Positions 47,861-59,482 of a stretch of 64,000 nucleotides of DNA are shown one piece after another; positions within the stretch are counted from its first letter, which is position 1; each line of letters opens with the position of its first letter. This DNA comes from Cantharellus purpuraceus (lineage: Eukaryota; Basidiomycota; Agaricomycetes; Cantharellales; Hydnaceae). Under the pieces are notes generated by a model. That model was not told the DNA's origin, made no database searches, and saw only the letters and a list, made by a program, of their open reading frames with translations. Position numbers and translations under genes: made by a program. The DNA is taken from assembly GCA_025174535.1 (NCBI GenBank), contig JALBUN010000048.1, forward strand, positions 2,232,001 to 2,296,000, read 5' to 3'.

Positions 47861-50018
47861 GGGTATGAAGAGCATCAGTATTATGCTCTTCATTGGTGGG
47901 GACTTCTTCAGTCCCCATCATGATTCGACCTGGGCCATTAAAGTCCAGGCATATTCCTAGCTTTTGTAGGAATGGGGTGCCAAGTATTACATTGTAATAC
48001 TCAACGTTGGTGACATCAAAGTATTCTTCAGTGTCCTGACTACCAAACTTTATGGTAGTGTGAGTACCATAATTTATGGTACTCCTGCTCCCAATGCATG
48101 CTAATTGCAGTGCAATGGGTTGCTCTAGTGCAAAGGTTTTCATACCTGTCACCCATGTGAATTCAGGGGATATCATTATCCCCTCGCTTCCACTGTCTAA
48201 TGGACAGTGGGCAAGTGTTCCACCAATCTCCCAATACCCAGAGATTGTTTTATTGTCTTTGCATGGTCTATCTGGTCATGCTGTTGACTTCTGTTGGCTC
48301 CTATGATTATACATAGGTTTGGCTGATCTGTCGATGCTGACAGCAGCTATATGCAGCTGTTGTGATTCCCTGCTTGTCAGGAATCTTGTTGCACTACAGA
48401 AACACACTGCATAGGTGTGTTTTGGTGGAATTCAATCATTGGGTCAAATTCGTATCACATTAGAGCAATACATTGGTGTAGCCTCCTCTTTGGGGGCATC
48501 ATCTTGGTCATCCCATTCGTATGGGGTGATATCCTCATTCCATTCATCAGCTACTTCTATAGCTGGCATTTTTCCCTCTAGATGGTCCTTGGGATCATCC
48601 ATTGCTTCTTCATGTTCTCCCTCTATCAGGGAGAATCCATCTACATTGTCCTCCACTATGTGTGAGGACACATCCTTTCAGACTGCAGCTGACCTTATGT
48701 TGCCCTTTAGTTTGGGGCAGCTGGGTCACATGTGACCTGTCTGGCTGCATTTGTAGCACAACATTACTGGTAATGTTGTTCGATCAATCACCACTCACAT
48801 GTGCTGGTGGCTTCGATTGATAATTACCCTTCAAAAGGTAATTGTTGGAATTAGACCCAAAGCTTCCATTATGGTGTTCCAACCTTGACACACTCGCTTG
48901 TCATGAGTGTGTGTTGGGAGCTGTATACACACGTCCATGGGGCATGGGTCAACTCCCCATATTCATCATACCAGTAGTTCTATTGACTACTGGTCTATGG
49001 GTTGAGGAGGACATGTTAGTCACATTCTCTGGGTGTCACATACCATGGTGGTATTGCGTTGCTTCCTCTATCATTTGAGCAGTTTTGTACAACTGCTTGA
49101 TACTGCTGAACTCAGCATTGAAGCCCTTCTTGAGGACTTTTTGTCTCAGAGGTTCATGCATTGTGGTTATGAACCTCTTCCTGTATGTGTATGCATCCGG
49201 TGGCATTATCATGCAGCCCACATACTTATCTAGGTCATTCATTAATTTTTGAACAGTCCTTTGACCCTGTATTACAGAGTCAAATTTATTTGACGCATCA
49301 TCATGCATCAGGGTATGTAGGAATCTATGCTGCAATCCTTGGATTGCAGTTTCCAGGGTCCAGTCTTGGACTGCCCTGTCATAGTGTTCTACATTCCTGT
49401 AGAACCATTCCTGGGCCTCACCTTTAAGGTGAGTGTCTAAGTACAATAGCTGAAGGTTTGTACTTGATGGCCCTAGGAGATTATTCATCTTCAGCCATCG
49501 TAGCATACCTGCTACAAATATCTTGAACTCTTTGAGATCTGCACCTCCTGCATATTGCTCAGGAGGTGATACTTTAATGCCCACCTTGGTGAGTACAGAC
49601 TTCTCTGGGTCTGTATCTCTATTATCAACTATAGCTATGTGCACCATGTGAGTAATGCCATCAATAGGATCAGTTGTGTCCAATTGATCTGGTATGCCTT
49701 GACCTTCTAGGGTCAATGGCACTGATTGTTCCCTGTTATGGGGAACATCTTCTTGAGGTACCCATTGGGTATCTCATTGCTCATGGCAGGTGTCTCCTGA
49801 AAGGCCCACCGCTTGTATGCGCTGATAACTGTTCAGTGCATGTCACAACTGTTGGTTTAAATTGACAGCCACATTAAGCTCTTGCTGGGGCCACTGCTCT
49901 CTAAACAGCTGGCCAAGCTCCTGCTCTGCATGTTTAGCCTTCCATTCAAGGGCTAACCTGTGTTTATGAGAAGCCTCAACTTCTCGTTGTTTCCATAGCT
50001 CGATCTCTTGATCGAGCT
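47861..50018 (-). pseudogene. gag C-terminal part and protease of the hairpin-paved element
   Basis: On the minus strand from 50018 down: a gag helical start (DQEIELWKQREVEASHKH); the gag core (49722-49036, with QEWFYRNVEHYDRAVQDW); a zinc knuckle CYKCSQTGHMxPSC near 48760-48715 in which x is a TGA; an acidic spacer (48671-48444); and the protease (about 48310-47861) with LDSGSEG as the active site. Hairpins fill the stretch, including one whose arm contains the Asp-Ser-Gly codons (48190-48210). It continues the gag begun at 38320-37814. Confidence 0.75.
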
Positions 50019-50536
50019 TGTTAAGCTCTGGGACAACTCAGGGTTCAATGGGAAAAGGCCAGAGTTTGGCTGCTAGTAAAGAGGGAGATGGGACTTTACT
50101 GTTCCAGTTCAATTGGAGACAGGGTGGGAGCAATACTATTGAGTCAGATTGAGTGGACTTGGCTTCAACTTGTGTGTTGCACCCCCTCAGATTGTTGGTC
50201 CAATATTTTGGAGTTTGGAGTTTAGAGTTGGATCAGGGATCCAGAGTTCAACTTGTCAAGAAGGTACTTGTCAAGAAGCTAGCAACTAAGAAGTTAATGG
50301 GCAAATCTTAGTCAATATACGAACTACTGTAATAGACAGAGAGTAGCCTGTATAAGTATGTGGAGAATTGAATGCTGAAACTAAAACAATAAGACAATAA
50401 GATGGATATGGAGTACAACATGGAAAGGAGTTTGGAGTTTGGACCCAAGTCCAAACTGCAACTAAACAATATAAAAGAAGGAGGTTTGTTGTAATCCATA
50501 AGAAGAAACTACTTATAAGGAGAACAATAATGGAGT

Positions 50537-51254
50537 TGTTAAGCATTGAAAATCTCAGAGTGCAAAGGAGTCACTGGAGTTCAGATGCTAGTGAGGAATA
50601 GGGTGGGACTTTACTGTTCCAGTTCAACCAGAGACAGATGTCAACAATAACTATTGAGTCGGATCAAGTGGACTTGGCTTCAACTTGTGTGTTGTGCACC
50701 CTCAAATTGTCAGTCCAATATTTCAGAGATTGGAGTACAGAGTTGAATCAAGGATCCAGAGTTTGACTTGTCAAGAAGATACTTGTCAAGAAGCTAGCAA
50801 CCAAGAAGCTGATGAGGAATCTTAGTCGATATACAAACTGCTGTAACATACAGAGAGTAGCCCATATAAGTATGTGAAGAAATGAATGATAAACTAAAAG
50901 TGATCGGACAATAAGATGGATATGGAATACAACACAGAAAGGAGTTTGGAGTTTGGACTCAAGTCCAAACTAATATAAAAGGTAATGGCTTGTTGTAACC
51001 CATAAGAAGAAAACTACTTATAAGGAGAACAATAATGGAGTTTGGGGTTGATGGGGTTGATGGAGTTTGGGGTTGATGGAGTTTGGGGTTGATGGAGTTT
51101 GGGGTTGATGGAGTTTGGGGTTGATGGAGTTTGGGGTTGATGGAGTTTGGGGTTGATGGAGTTTGGGGTTGATGGAGGTGGAGTTAACGGAGGTGGAGTA
51201 AAAGGAGATGGAGATGGGATCTGGAGATCAGACTCGGTGTTACAAGATGTAACA
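50537..51254 (+). mobile_element. family D solo LTR nested in another D LTR
   Basis: It starts TGTTAAGCATTG and ends AGATGTAACA (718 bp). It is flanked by a perfect target-site duplication GGAGT (50532-50536 and 51255-51259). A TATAAAAG box lies near 50973. It is longer than other D copies because of a minisatellite expansion. Confidence 0.88.
51035..51180. repeat. 16-bp minisatellite in the D LTR
   Basis: About eight near-perfect copies of TGGAGTTTGGGGTTGA in tandem, downstream of the TATA box. Other D copies have only one or two units (for example near 37705), so the array expanded in this copy. Confidence 0.9.
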
Positions 51255-51361
51255 GGAGTTCAGGGTTGATGGAGGTGGAGTTGACAGAGGTGGAGTTGAT
51301 GGGGATGGAGATGAAGGAGATGGAGGTCAGGAGTTTGGACTTGGTGTTACAGGATGTAACA

Positions 51362-51907
51362 CTACCACACTGTACAACACATTGCCCAACCAATATACTT
51401 CATTGAGTTCTGTGCAATGGTGTGAACTAAGACACACATTTACACTTTTTTGAACTTCCAAAGGAAGAATCAATTCTTCCTCATTATTGAAGTTTTCTAG
51501 TCAATACTAGAAAACCAACTGTTGCTGGTGTACAGACGTATACCAACCCCCCCAGTCACTCGAAGTGAGCAACTAGTAAACTAACTTAGTTAGTCTACAA
51601 AGATAGAAGAAAGAAAGGAGTCATCATAATGATGGCTCACAGTAGAGTGAGTCATACTGGCAGCACCCAGGACATCATAAAAAATGATGAATGGCAGCAC
51701 ATAGCCAGCAGCAGAAGCTCCCATGAAGGGGAGCTAGACCCTAGAGAAGTTGCAGGGACTTCTCATAAGGAAGACTCTAGAAGAGAGTCACCGCGATTGA
51801 GACTGCACAGATGATCAGAAAATAGATCATCTGTCAAACAAGAACCCTTCATCGAGTGGTTCTTTGATTAGAGAAGAAAGGAGGAGACAGTCATCAACTG
51901 TCTCCAA
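51362..51907 (+). mobile_element. hairpin-paved element fragment, non-coding
   Basis: It is homologous to the reverse complement of about 27690-27600 at its start. It is dense in inverted repeats, such as GGAAGAATTGATTCTTCC-like (about 51462), GTTTTCTAG...CTAGAAAAC (about 51489) and 51883-51905 (GGAGACAGT, 5-nt loop, ACTGTCTCC). No frame is supported. The right end meets the F LTR. Confidence 0.65.
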
Positions 51908-52420
51908 TGTACTATATTCATTAACGTCCAGATCCCCGTCTGATCCACTCAGATCCCCACACGTATGAAATCTATACTCCATTTGGAAACTGCCACGTCT
52001 CCATCTACCTGTCCAATTGTCACCACCAATTCCGCCCATCTGTCTCCGGTTCCAATTGATGCATCAGCATCACCATAGGAACCCAGACATCCATCCCCAT
52101 CAGACTCGGACATACTCATGTAAGGCTGTCAGCCTCAGAGACCCATCACCGGAGTAATGATTATTAGATTTCAAAATATGTATTCAAGTTGCCCGACTGG
52201 GGACTTCATTCCCCAGTTTGAATATTGAATCACGCCTAGTTCCTAAGTCTGATCCTAACTCTCTAAGTTGTACTCCATCTCTGAAATCTCGGACACCGGT
52301 ATTAGTGAGGGTGCAGCACATAAGCTGAAGCCAAGTCTGTTCCGACCCCCATGACATGCTCCGACTCCGACAAAACCTCTGACCCAATCTCTGACCCCCA
52401 ATCAGACCTAGTGCGTAACA
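51908..52420 (+). mobile_element. family F LTR upstream of the copy C gag
   Basis: It matches 37047-37586 from TACTATATTCATTAAC to GTGCGTAACA. Its placement about 35 bp before the gag start suggests it is the 5' LTR of the following element. I could not read a clear primer-binding site after it, and no F LTR is visible at the other end. Confidence 0.55.
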
Positions 52421-55400
52421 GTGTATTCAAACTCCCATACTCACTCCTACCAATGCCACGATCCACTGCTAATTCCAAATGCACACGAACCATCGAGGTG
52501 CTTGCTCCCAGCATCAACACCATCCCCAAGGTTGTTGAAGAACCGACGGACCACATAGAGGCCATCAATGAAGAAGATGACACCCCGCCCTCTCCAAATC
52601 TGGCACAAGCCATCTCCCTGCTCACCAGCAGCATCCATAACCCACAAGCTCCTAAGTCCCAGACCAAGGTCTGAGAACCTGACCCCTTCGATGGCTCCGA
52701 TCTGCAAAAGCTCCAGCCGTTCTTGGTGCAATGCTGGTTGAATTTCCACGATCACCTTGACGTGTTCACATCCGATTGGGCAAAGGTCACCTTTGCCATG
52801 TCCTATCTCAAGGGCACCACACTGGACTACTTTGAGCCAGTGCTCATGGATGACTCTGATGACCTGATATGGTCAGATGATTACTCCGACTTCGTCTCCA
52901 AACTTTGGACCAATTTCGGTCCTTACAACCCTGAGGCCGATGCCAAGAATGAACTTGATCGATTTCGGATGAAGGAAAATCACAAAATTGCAAAATACAT
53001 TGTGAGTTTCCAGCAGCTAGCCCCAAAAGTCCAATGGGGCGACGCCGCACTCCGACGCCAATTTTATGTTGGACTCCCATTGTTTTGGAACCCGCAAAAT
53101 TATGGTGTTAGGGCAAACTCTAAATCACCACAATTCCGTGAATGAACAGCTGAGAAGAATATCAAACCCTGCTGCAGCACAACTCCAGAAACAATTTAAC
53201 GTTTGTACTTTGGTTACAATCCTTTGTATTGGTCAATGCAGACTATACGCAGAAAGGTAATACGTTTCTTAGCAGCAAGAAATGAATAAGACTTCCAGAG
53301 TCTAGAGTTCATGGACGCTTAGGGGTCCAGATATTCCAAAAAGAGGGGAATGCACTTAGAGGCTAAAGGAAGTAGGTGGATGAATCCAACCGTCCAACCA
53401 GTGGCACTCAGAAGCGGGTAACAGCAATGTGTGAAGTAGTCTAGCAACTGCTTCACATGAGTTCAAGCTTCTAATGCTCTGCAAAGGCAGTACACACTAG
53501 TTACTTAAACAAGAGCACTAATGGCAGGACTATCGACAGACAATCTCACCCTGTAGATTCGTAGTCACGTGAGGCAGATACTACACTCACGCCCAAAGCA
53601 GGAATATCACTACCTTGAGTGCAATCAAGTACAGTTACACAACTGTAAAAGATCCTTGAACTGGTAATCAACAGTTACTGAGATAGAGGATGACACTGTA
53701 TGTCACTCTAGTCACACTGGTGTGCAGAAGATGGGTAGAATATGATGATATGTTATTCTTTCAGAGGCAGAATGGCCTCCTTATATATTGTATTTACAGG
53801 GGCTGACTAATGCTTCTGGAATATTCTACCTATTAATAGATGCAAACTACTGGAAGGTTGTGGAAGGTGGAAGAAAGGGGTAGAATATTCCAAGCCAATC
53901 ACAGGATCTGATCACAGCACTAACACTGATCAGGAGCTGAATAATGGTTCTGGAAAGTTCTATCTAATAATAGAGGGAAACAGCTAGAATGTTATGGAAA
54001 GGGGTAGAATATTCCAAGGCAATCACCTGATTTGATCACCCATCAGCTGATCTGATCCCTGAGCTAGGCACTGATCAGGCAAAAAGAAGGGTGTCCACCC
54101 TGTTTTCTGCACTGGTTTGGACAGCCATGGATAGCCACATCTCAGGTGATGATCTCCATGGAAAATAGTGCCCTGAGAGGCTGTGGTTGTTAAGTTACAG
54201 AATATTTATTGATCAGAGACATCTGAGCTTGAATTGAGGCCAAATGCCTGGTCCAAAAGGGGAGAGCCGGCTGCGCGAAGGTTTGTGGGCGCCTATGGGT
54301 CCACAACTGTAGCACAGCAGAAATAAATGATTCTGAGCTGAGTTCTGCATGGAATATTCCCGAAAAAATATGGAAAAATAGAGAATATTTGAATAAGTCC
54401 ATTCCAGGTACAAGCATCAAATATATGCGGATATTTAGGAATGGAAAAGCAAAGAATAGCACATTGGTGCTGCATAAATGGAATTTGATAGGGAAAAGGT
54501 GGTTCCCATACATCCATCCCGCATCAAGGACGAGATATCACACATCGGTAAGCCGGATACTTTGGTTACCCTTCGCAAGCTAACCCAATCCATCGATGCC
54601 CGTTATTGGGAATGTCAATCCAAGGTCTCCCGTGAAAATTCGGCCAACAACAAATCAGACAAATCATTGGACAAGACCCCAAAGTCCAACAAGGGGTCCG
54701 ATAAGAGGACCACCACCAACTCAGGCCAGAAGTCAAACACTGGTAATGCTGCCGCTTCTGGTTCCAGTCAGAACAACTCTGGCACCAGCAATAACTCCAG
54801 AGCTCACAAGAGTGCTCCAGACCTCTCCACCAAGCTGGGGAAGGACGGAAAACTTACCCAGCAGGAACACCAGTGTCGCATGGACAACAACCTCTGTCTG
54901 TTCTGTGGAAAGCCTGGCCACCAAGCCAAGGATTGCAACAAGGCAACCTCGTCTGCAGCAAAGGCAAAGGGCTGTGCTGCCAACGCCACGATGGACAAGT
55001 CCGACGCAAAAGCGATGGACCCAAAAAAATAGTAAGCAGTCCTATAGCCTCCATATGGGCTGAGGGCTGTGTTGGTACTCCCCATACGACAAACAAGGTC
55101 CGCCTGAATGCATCCACTCTTTCCCACCTGACTCCCTTACCCTCCTCATCTACTCCGACTCCATTCCCGATACCACTACTCAAGCATTAATTGACTCTGG
55201 TTCTACTCATTGTTTCCTCAATTCTTCTTTTTCCAATTTACATAAACTCCATACATACACCATAACTCTGATATCACTCTGATTATTTGATGGCACTACT
55301 AATGCTGTTATTTCACAAGCTATAGATCTGTCTATCTGTTTTTCTGTCAGAGAAATCCAGAACCTTACATTCTATGTTACTCTGCTTGACTCCAGCTGTT

Positions 55401-58400
55401 CTGTGGTTCTCGGACATAACTGGCTCACCCACTACAATCCGTTGATTGACTGGGCATTGGGCCATATCACATTCCGTTCTCCAGTACAGGCTGTGTCATC
55501 CCTGACATCACCAGCAACTTTAGGTGCAAAACTATCTTCTGCCTCCACTGACTCCGCTCCGATAGATACTCCGTCTACCCCACCGTTTATATCACTGGTG
55601 GACGCTATGGTCTTCACCAGACTAAGCAAACTGGATGGTTCTCACACATTCCAGGTTCACCTCTCCGATCCAATATTCCTCACCACTTGTTCCGCCCAAT
55701 CAACTCCACTGGACCTATCTATGGTTCCTAAGGAGTATCATGAGTTCGCCGACATGTTCAGCAAGTCTAAAGCTGACTCCCTAGCAGAACACCGACCATA
55801 CAATTTCAAGATTGAACTGGAGGACAACTCCACCCCTCCACTTGGCCCTATCTACTTGCTATCCCAAAAAGAGCTACTGGCTCTCCAAACATTCATAGAC
55901 AAGAACTTGGCCATGGGCTTCATCCACCCATCCCTATCACCCCATGGAGCTCCGGTCCTATTTGTCTGCAAAAAGGACGGATCACTCTGTCTATGCGTCG
56001 ACTTCCATGGACTCAACAAGATCACCAAGAAAGACCAATACCCAATACCCTGCACCGTGGACCTACTCGAGAGTCCTTGAAAGGCTAAGATCTATTCCAA
56101 AATAGATCTCCGACATGCCTACCATCTAGTCCACATCCGAGAAGGCAACAAATGGAAAACAACTTTCCGCACACGATATGGATCTTTCAAGTAAGGTTCA
56201 TGAATGATACCTTCACTGACCTCCTTGATGTGACTGTCCTTGTTTACTTAGATGACATTTTGGTATATTTGGACAACAAAGAACATCGGACACATGTCCG
56301 AGATGTACTCTGACGTCTCCGAAAACATGGCCTCTTCACCCACGCTGACAAATGCAAATTCCACTCCGACTTGGTCGAATACCTAGGCTATATCCTCTCC
56401 CCAGCAGGATTGACAATGTCTGATGACAAAATCAAAGCCATACAGGAATGGCCGGAACCCTGGAAAGTCAAAGACGTACAGTCCTTCCTGGGGCTTGCCA
56501 ACTTCTACTGCCACTTCATTCATGGCTACTCCGATATCACCGTTCCGCTCACCCAACTCACTAGGAAGGGTATCCAATGGAATTTCACTGACAAATGTAG
56601 ACAGAGCTTTGAGACCTTGAAAAAGGCCTTTACTTCCGCTCCAATACTGAGTCATTGGGTTCCAGACATTCCTATCCTATTAGAGACCGATGCCTCCGAC
56701 TATGCACTTGCCATGATCCTGTCCATCATCTCTCCAGACGATGGACAAGTCCATCTGATAGCTTTTCACTTGCGTACATTTATGCCCCCCAAACTGAACT
56801 ATGACATCCATGACAAAGAGCTCCTTGCCATATATGAAGCCTTCTGGATATGGAGACACTACCTTGAAGGCCCCTCCAATCCAGTGGACGTCATAACAGA
56901 CCACAAGAACTTGGAATACTTCTCCACAACGAAACTGCTCACCCAGAGACAAGTCCAATGGTCTGAATACCTATCTCAGTTCAATCTCATTATCCGTTTC
57001 CATCCAGGTCGACTTGGAGCAAAGCCCGACACATTAACTAGATGATGGGATGTCTACCCTAAAGAGGGGAATAGCGACTATGCCACTGTAAACCCACACA
57101 ACTTTCGTCCTGTGTTTACTAATGAGCAGCTGGCATTGTCCCTACGAGCATCCACCCTCATGACTCCCACCCTCCGAGCTGTCACCATTATGGACATTGA
57201 CCAACTCTGCTCTGACATCCACTCATCACTCCGATCCGATTCTGTTGCAGTTAAACACTTGGACAACCCTTCCAATCTGAAATGGTCACTTGACCCTAAA
57301 GGACACCTCTGACACAACAACTGGATATACGTCCCCAATGCCAATGGTCTCTGACTCCGAATTTTGCAGTATTATCATGATCACCCAATCTCTGGCCATT
57401 TCAGGCAAAATCACACACAAGGATTAATCTGACGAGACTACATATGGCCAAAAATGCAAGAATACATTCAACACTGCACCACGTGTATGCACTCAAAATT
57501 GCAAAGGCACAAACCCTACAGAACACTTAAGCAACTTCCAGTCCCGGAGCAACCATGGAACTCCATCTCCATGGATTTCATAGAGAAGCTCCCCCTATCG
57601 CTCAGATACGACACCATACTCGTGATTGTTGACAGGTTCACTAAACAATCATTATTTATTCCGACACATGACACCATCACCTCTGCCTCACTAGCTAAGT
57701 TGTTCGTTCTCCATGTATTCTCTAAACATGGAGTCCCATCGCATGTCACATCTGATTGGGGCTCGGAGTTCGTGTCCTCCTTCTTCTGCACATTAGGAAA
57801 GGCTCTCAACATGAAGCTTCACTTCACCTCCAGATACCATCCTGAAGGAGACAGACAAACGGAATGAATGAATCAGTCCCTGGAACAATATCTCCAAGTC
57901 TATTGTAACTATCAACAAGACAACTGGGCTGATCTACTTCCAGTAGCAGAGTTTGCCTACAACAACGCTCCAAACGCGCTACTGGCATCTCTCCATTCTT
58001 TGCTAATAAAGGCTATCATCCGAACATCTCCATCCACCCTGAGAAAGAACGTGCCTCCACCAAAGCCTGCCAATTTGTAACCAACCTTGATCAACTACAC
58101 CAACATCTCTGAGAAACCATCTCCAATGCCCAGAAACAATATCAAGTCTCCACAGACTGACGCTGCATTCCAGCTCCGGACCTGCAAATTGGAGACAAAG
58201 TATTCGTTAAGGCCGAACACTTCCAGACCACCCACCCATTGAAGAAACTCTCCGAGAAATACTTAGGTCCTTATGAGGTCATTGCTCGCACAGGCAGCAG
58301 GTCCTTCACCCTTCACCTCCCTGACCACTTCCGAGCAGTTCATCCAGTCTTCCATATATCAATGCTCAAACCTGCTACTACGAATGAGATCTCCAGTCAC

Positions 58401-58650
58401 ATGCAACCCCCACCTCCCCCGATCATCATCAAAGGAGACAATGAATATGAGATATCTGAGATCCTGGACTCAAAGATCAACCGTCGATACAAGTGCAAGC
58501 TCCAGTACTTAGTCAAATGGACTGGATATGAAGGCACCAATGAAGAGTCCTCATGGATCTCTGCGTCCAAACTCAATCATGCATCTGAATCCATCTCCGA
58601 CTTTCACTCCACTTATCCAGACAAACCTGGCCCTCTTATGAATCTTTAAG
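52421..58650 (+). pseudogene. degenerate Ty3/gypsy chromovirus, copy C
   Basis: Gag runs from about 52455 (MPRSTANSKCTRTIEV), is interrupted by a family A LTR at 53081-54512, and resumes with SRIKDEISHIG. Then come the knuckle CLFCGKPGHQAKDC (about 54895), protease LIDSGSTHCFLNSS (about 55190) and a linker with VLGHNWLTHYNPLIDW. RT (55700-56370) lacks the block between its GSF and RFMND motifs, a deletion of about 10-20 codons that removes the usual PFGLTNAP core. RNase H (56371-57045) has ETDASDYALAMIL. Integrase (57360-58080) has HISGHF-type zinc residues and SMDFIEKLP. The chromodomain (58440-58620) has KLQYLVKWTGYEG. In-frame TGA codons sit at arginine positions (52672, 56078, 56311, 57043, 57310, 57352, 57430 and 57865). 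Inactive. Confidence 0.85.
53081..54512. mobile_element. solo LTR, family A, copy 2, inserted in gag of copy C
   Basis: It starts TGTTTTGGAACCCGC and ends TTCCCATACA (1432 bp). Flanks CCCAT (53076-53080) and TCCAT (54513-54517) match at four of five bases. Excision restores the gag reading GLP-SRIKDE. It is the sister copy of 28686-30114. Confidence 0.85.
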
Positions 58651-58987
58651 TTCAATTACTAATGCTAATTCTATTATTTTGCATCGTCATTTTATTACAA
58701 GTCACAAGGAAAATTACCAGCCTGCCCAAAAAACTCCGAAGGAATGTCACTCTGCCTCATTTTTCTCCGCTCCGAAATTTATAATCATAATCATTTTTAT
58801 TTTTATACATCGCGTTTCCTTTTCCCCTTCCCCTTATCTACCTCAGGCTCCATCTCCAACTCATCATCACTCTCTACATCCGACACCCAATCTTTCTCAT
58901 CCCCCATGTCCGAATCCTCGTCCAAAGGGGCCATGAACTTCCGCAACTGACGTAACTCAGCCATCCGCTGACCCTCCAGAACCTCCT
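58651..58987. other. junction between copy C 3' tail and G element 5' internal sequence
   Basis: The first part is AT-rich 3' tail after the copy C chromodomain. From about 58803 a minus-strand frame that starts inside the G LTR (59033) reads an acidic stretch (DEDSDMGDEKDWVSDVESDD) and a basic tail, probably the start of the G element gag. The join near 58800 is one breakpoint of the inferred inversion. Confidence 0.45.
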
Positions 58988-59349
58988 TGTGAGGGCGACG
59001 CTGATGATGAGGCCACAACAACAAGATACTCAATAAGTGAGAGCCGATAAGAAATAATGCCAGCTGGTACAGCGGATATCCTCAGTCTATACAGCTGTTT
59101 CTGATAAATACATGGGACTTACCTGGTACAGCGGATATCCTCAGAGATCAAGCTGAGGGGATTACACTGCACCAAGGTGAGTCTTTATACTAAATGATGG
59201 AGACGGATAGGAGAACCAAGATAGGGGAGGAAAGATAGGGGAAGTGATAGGGGCAATGAAATAGAGGAGACGCACCCTGACAGGCTGCGCTGATAGGGGT
59301 GTCAAGAGAAAATACTAAAAATAGAATATGACTTATTTGAACCCTGACA
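58988..59349 (-). mobile_element. family G LTR, 5' copy (362 bp)
   Basis: It is the inverse of 46882-47242 and collinear with it throughout. On the minus strand it starts TGTCAGGG at 59349 and ends CCCTCACA at 58988, followed by internal sequence. The preceding bases (59350-59354, ATGAA on the plus strand) are the partner of TTCAT at 47243-47247. Confidence 0.85.
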
Positions 59350-59482
59350 ATGAAGCATGTGAAGTTGAACTACTAATGGGGAAATCATGGAGAAATGAAG
59401 CAACAGATAGGGGTAATCTTTGTAAGAATAGGAGGTGATGAGTCATAAAAGAACCAAAAATAGAACAAGGATGAGTAAGTCA
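59350..59482 (-). mobile_element. 5' part of the H LTR, split by G insertion
   Basis: The 133 bp match 38743-38875 almost exactly, up to the LTR start TGACTTACTCATCC at 59482. The rest of this LTR is at 47243-47781. It abuts the 3' end of the third gypsy element. Confidence 0.85.

Larger units (their letters stand above)
50019..51361 (+). mobile_element. family D LTR, older copy carrying a nested D LTR
   Basis: It starts TGTTAAGCTCTGGG and ends GGATGTAACA. Without the nested insert it is about 620 bp. The left flank GAGCT equals the right flank of the D LTR ending at 37813; its own right flank differs (CTACC). The element that once sat in the hairpin-paved gag gene has therefore been separated. 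Confidence 0.8.

Noticed and set aside
40103..57867. Reassignment of TGA to an amino acid in the retroelements
   Set aside because: TEL1 and STE20 in the same window end with TGA, and the TGA sites are at arginine positions reachable by a CpG transition, so decay explains them without recoding.
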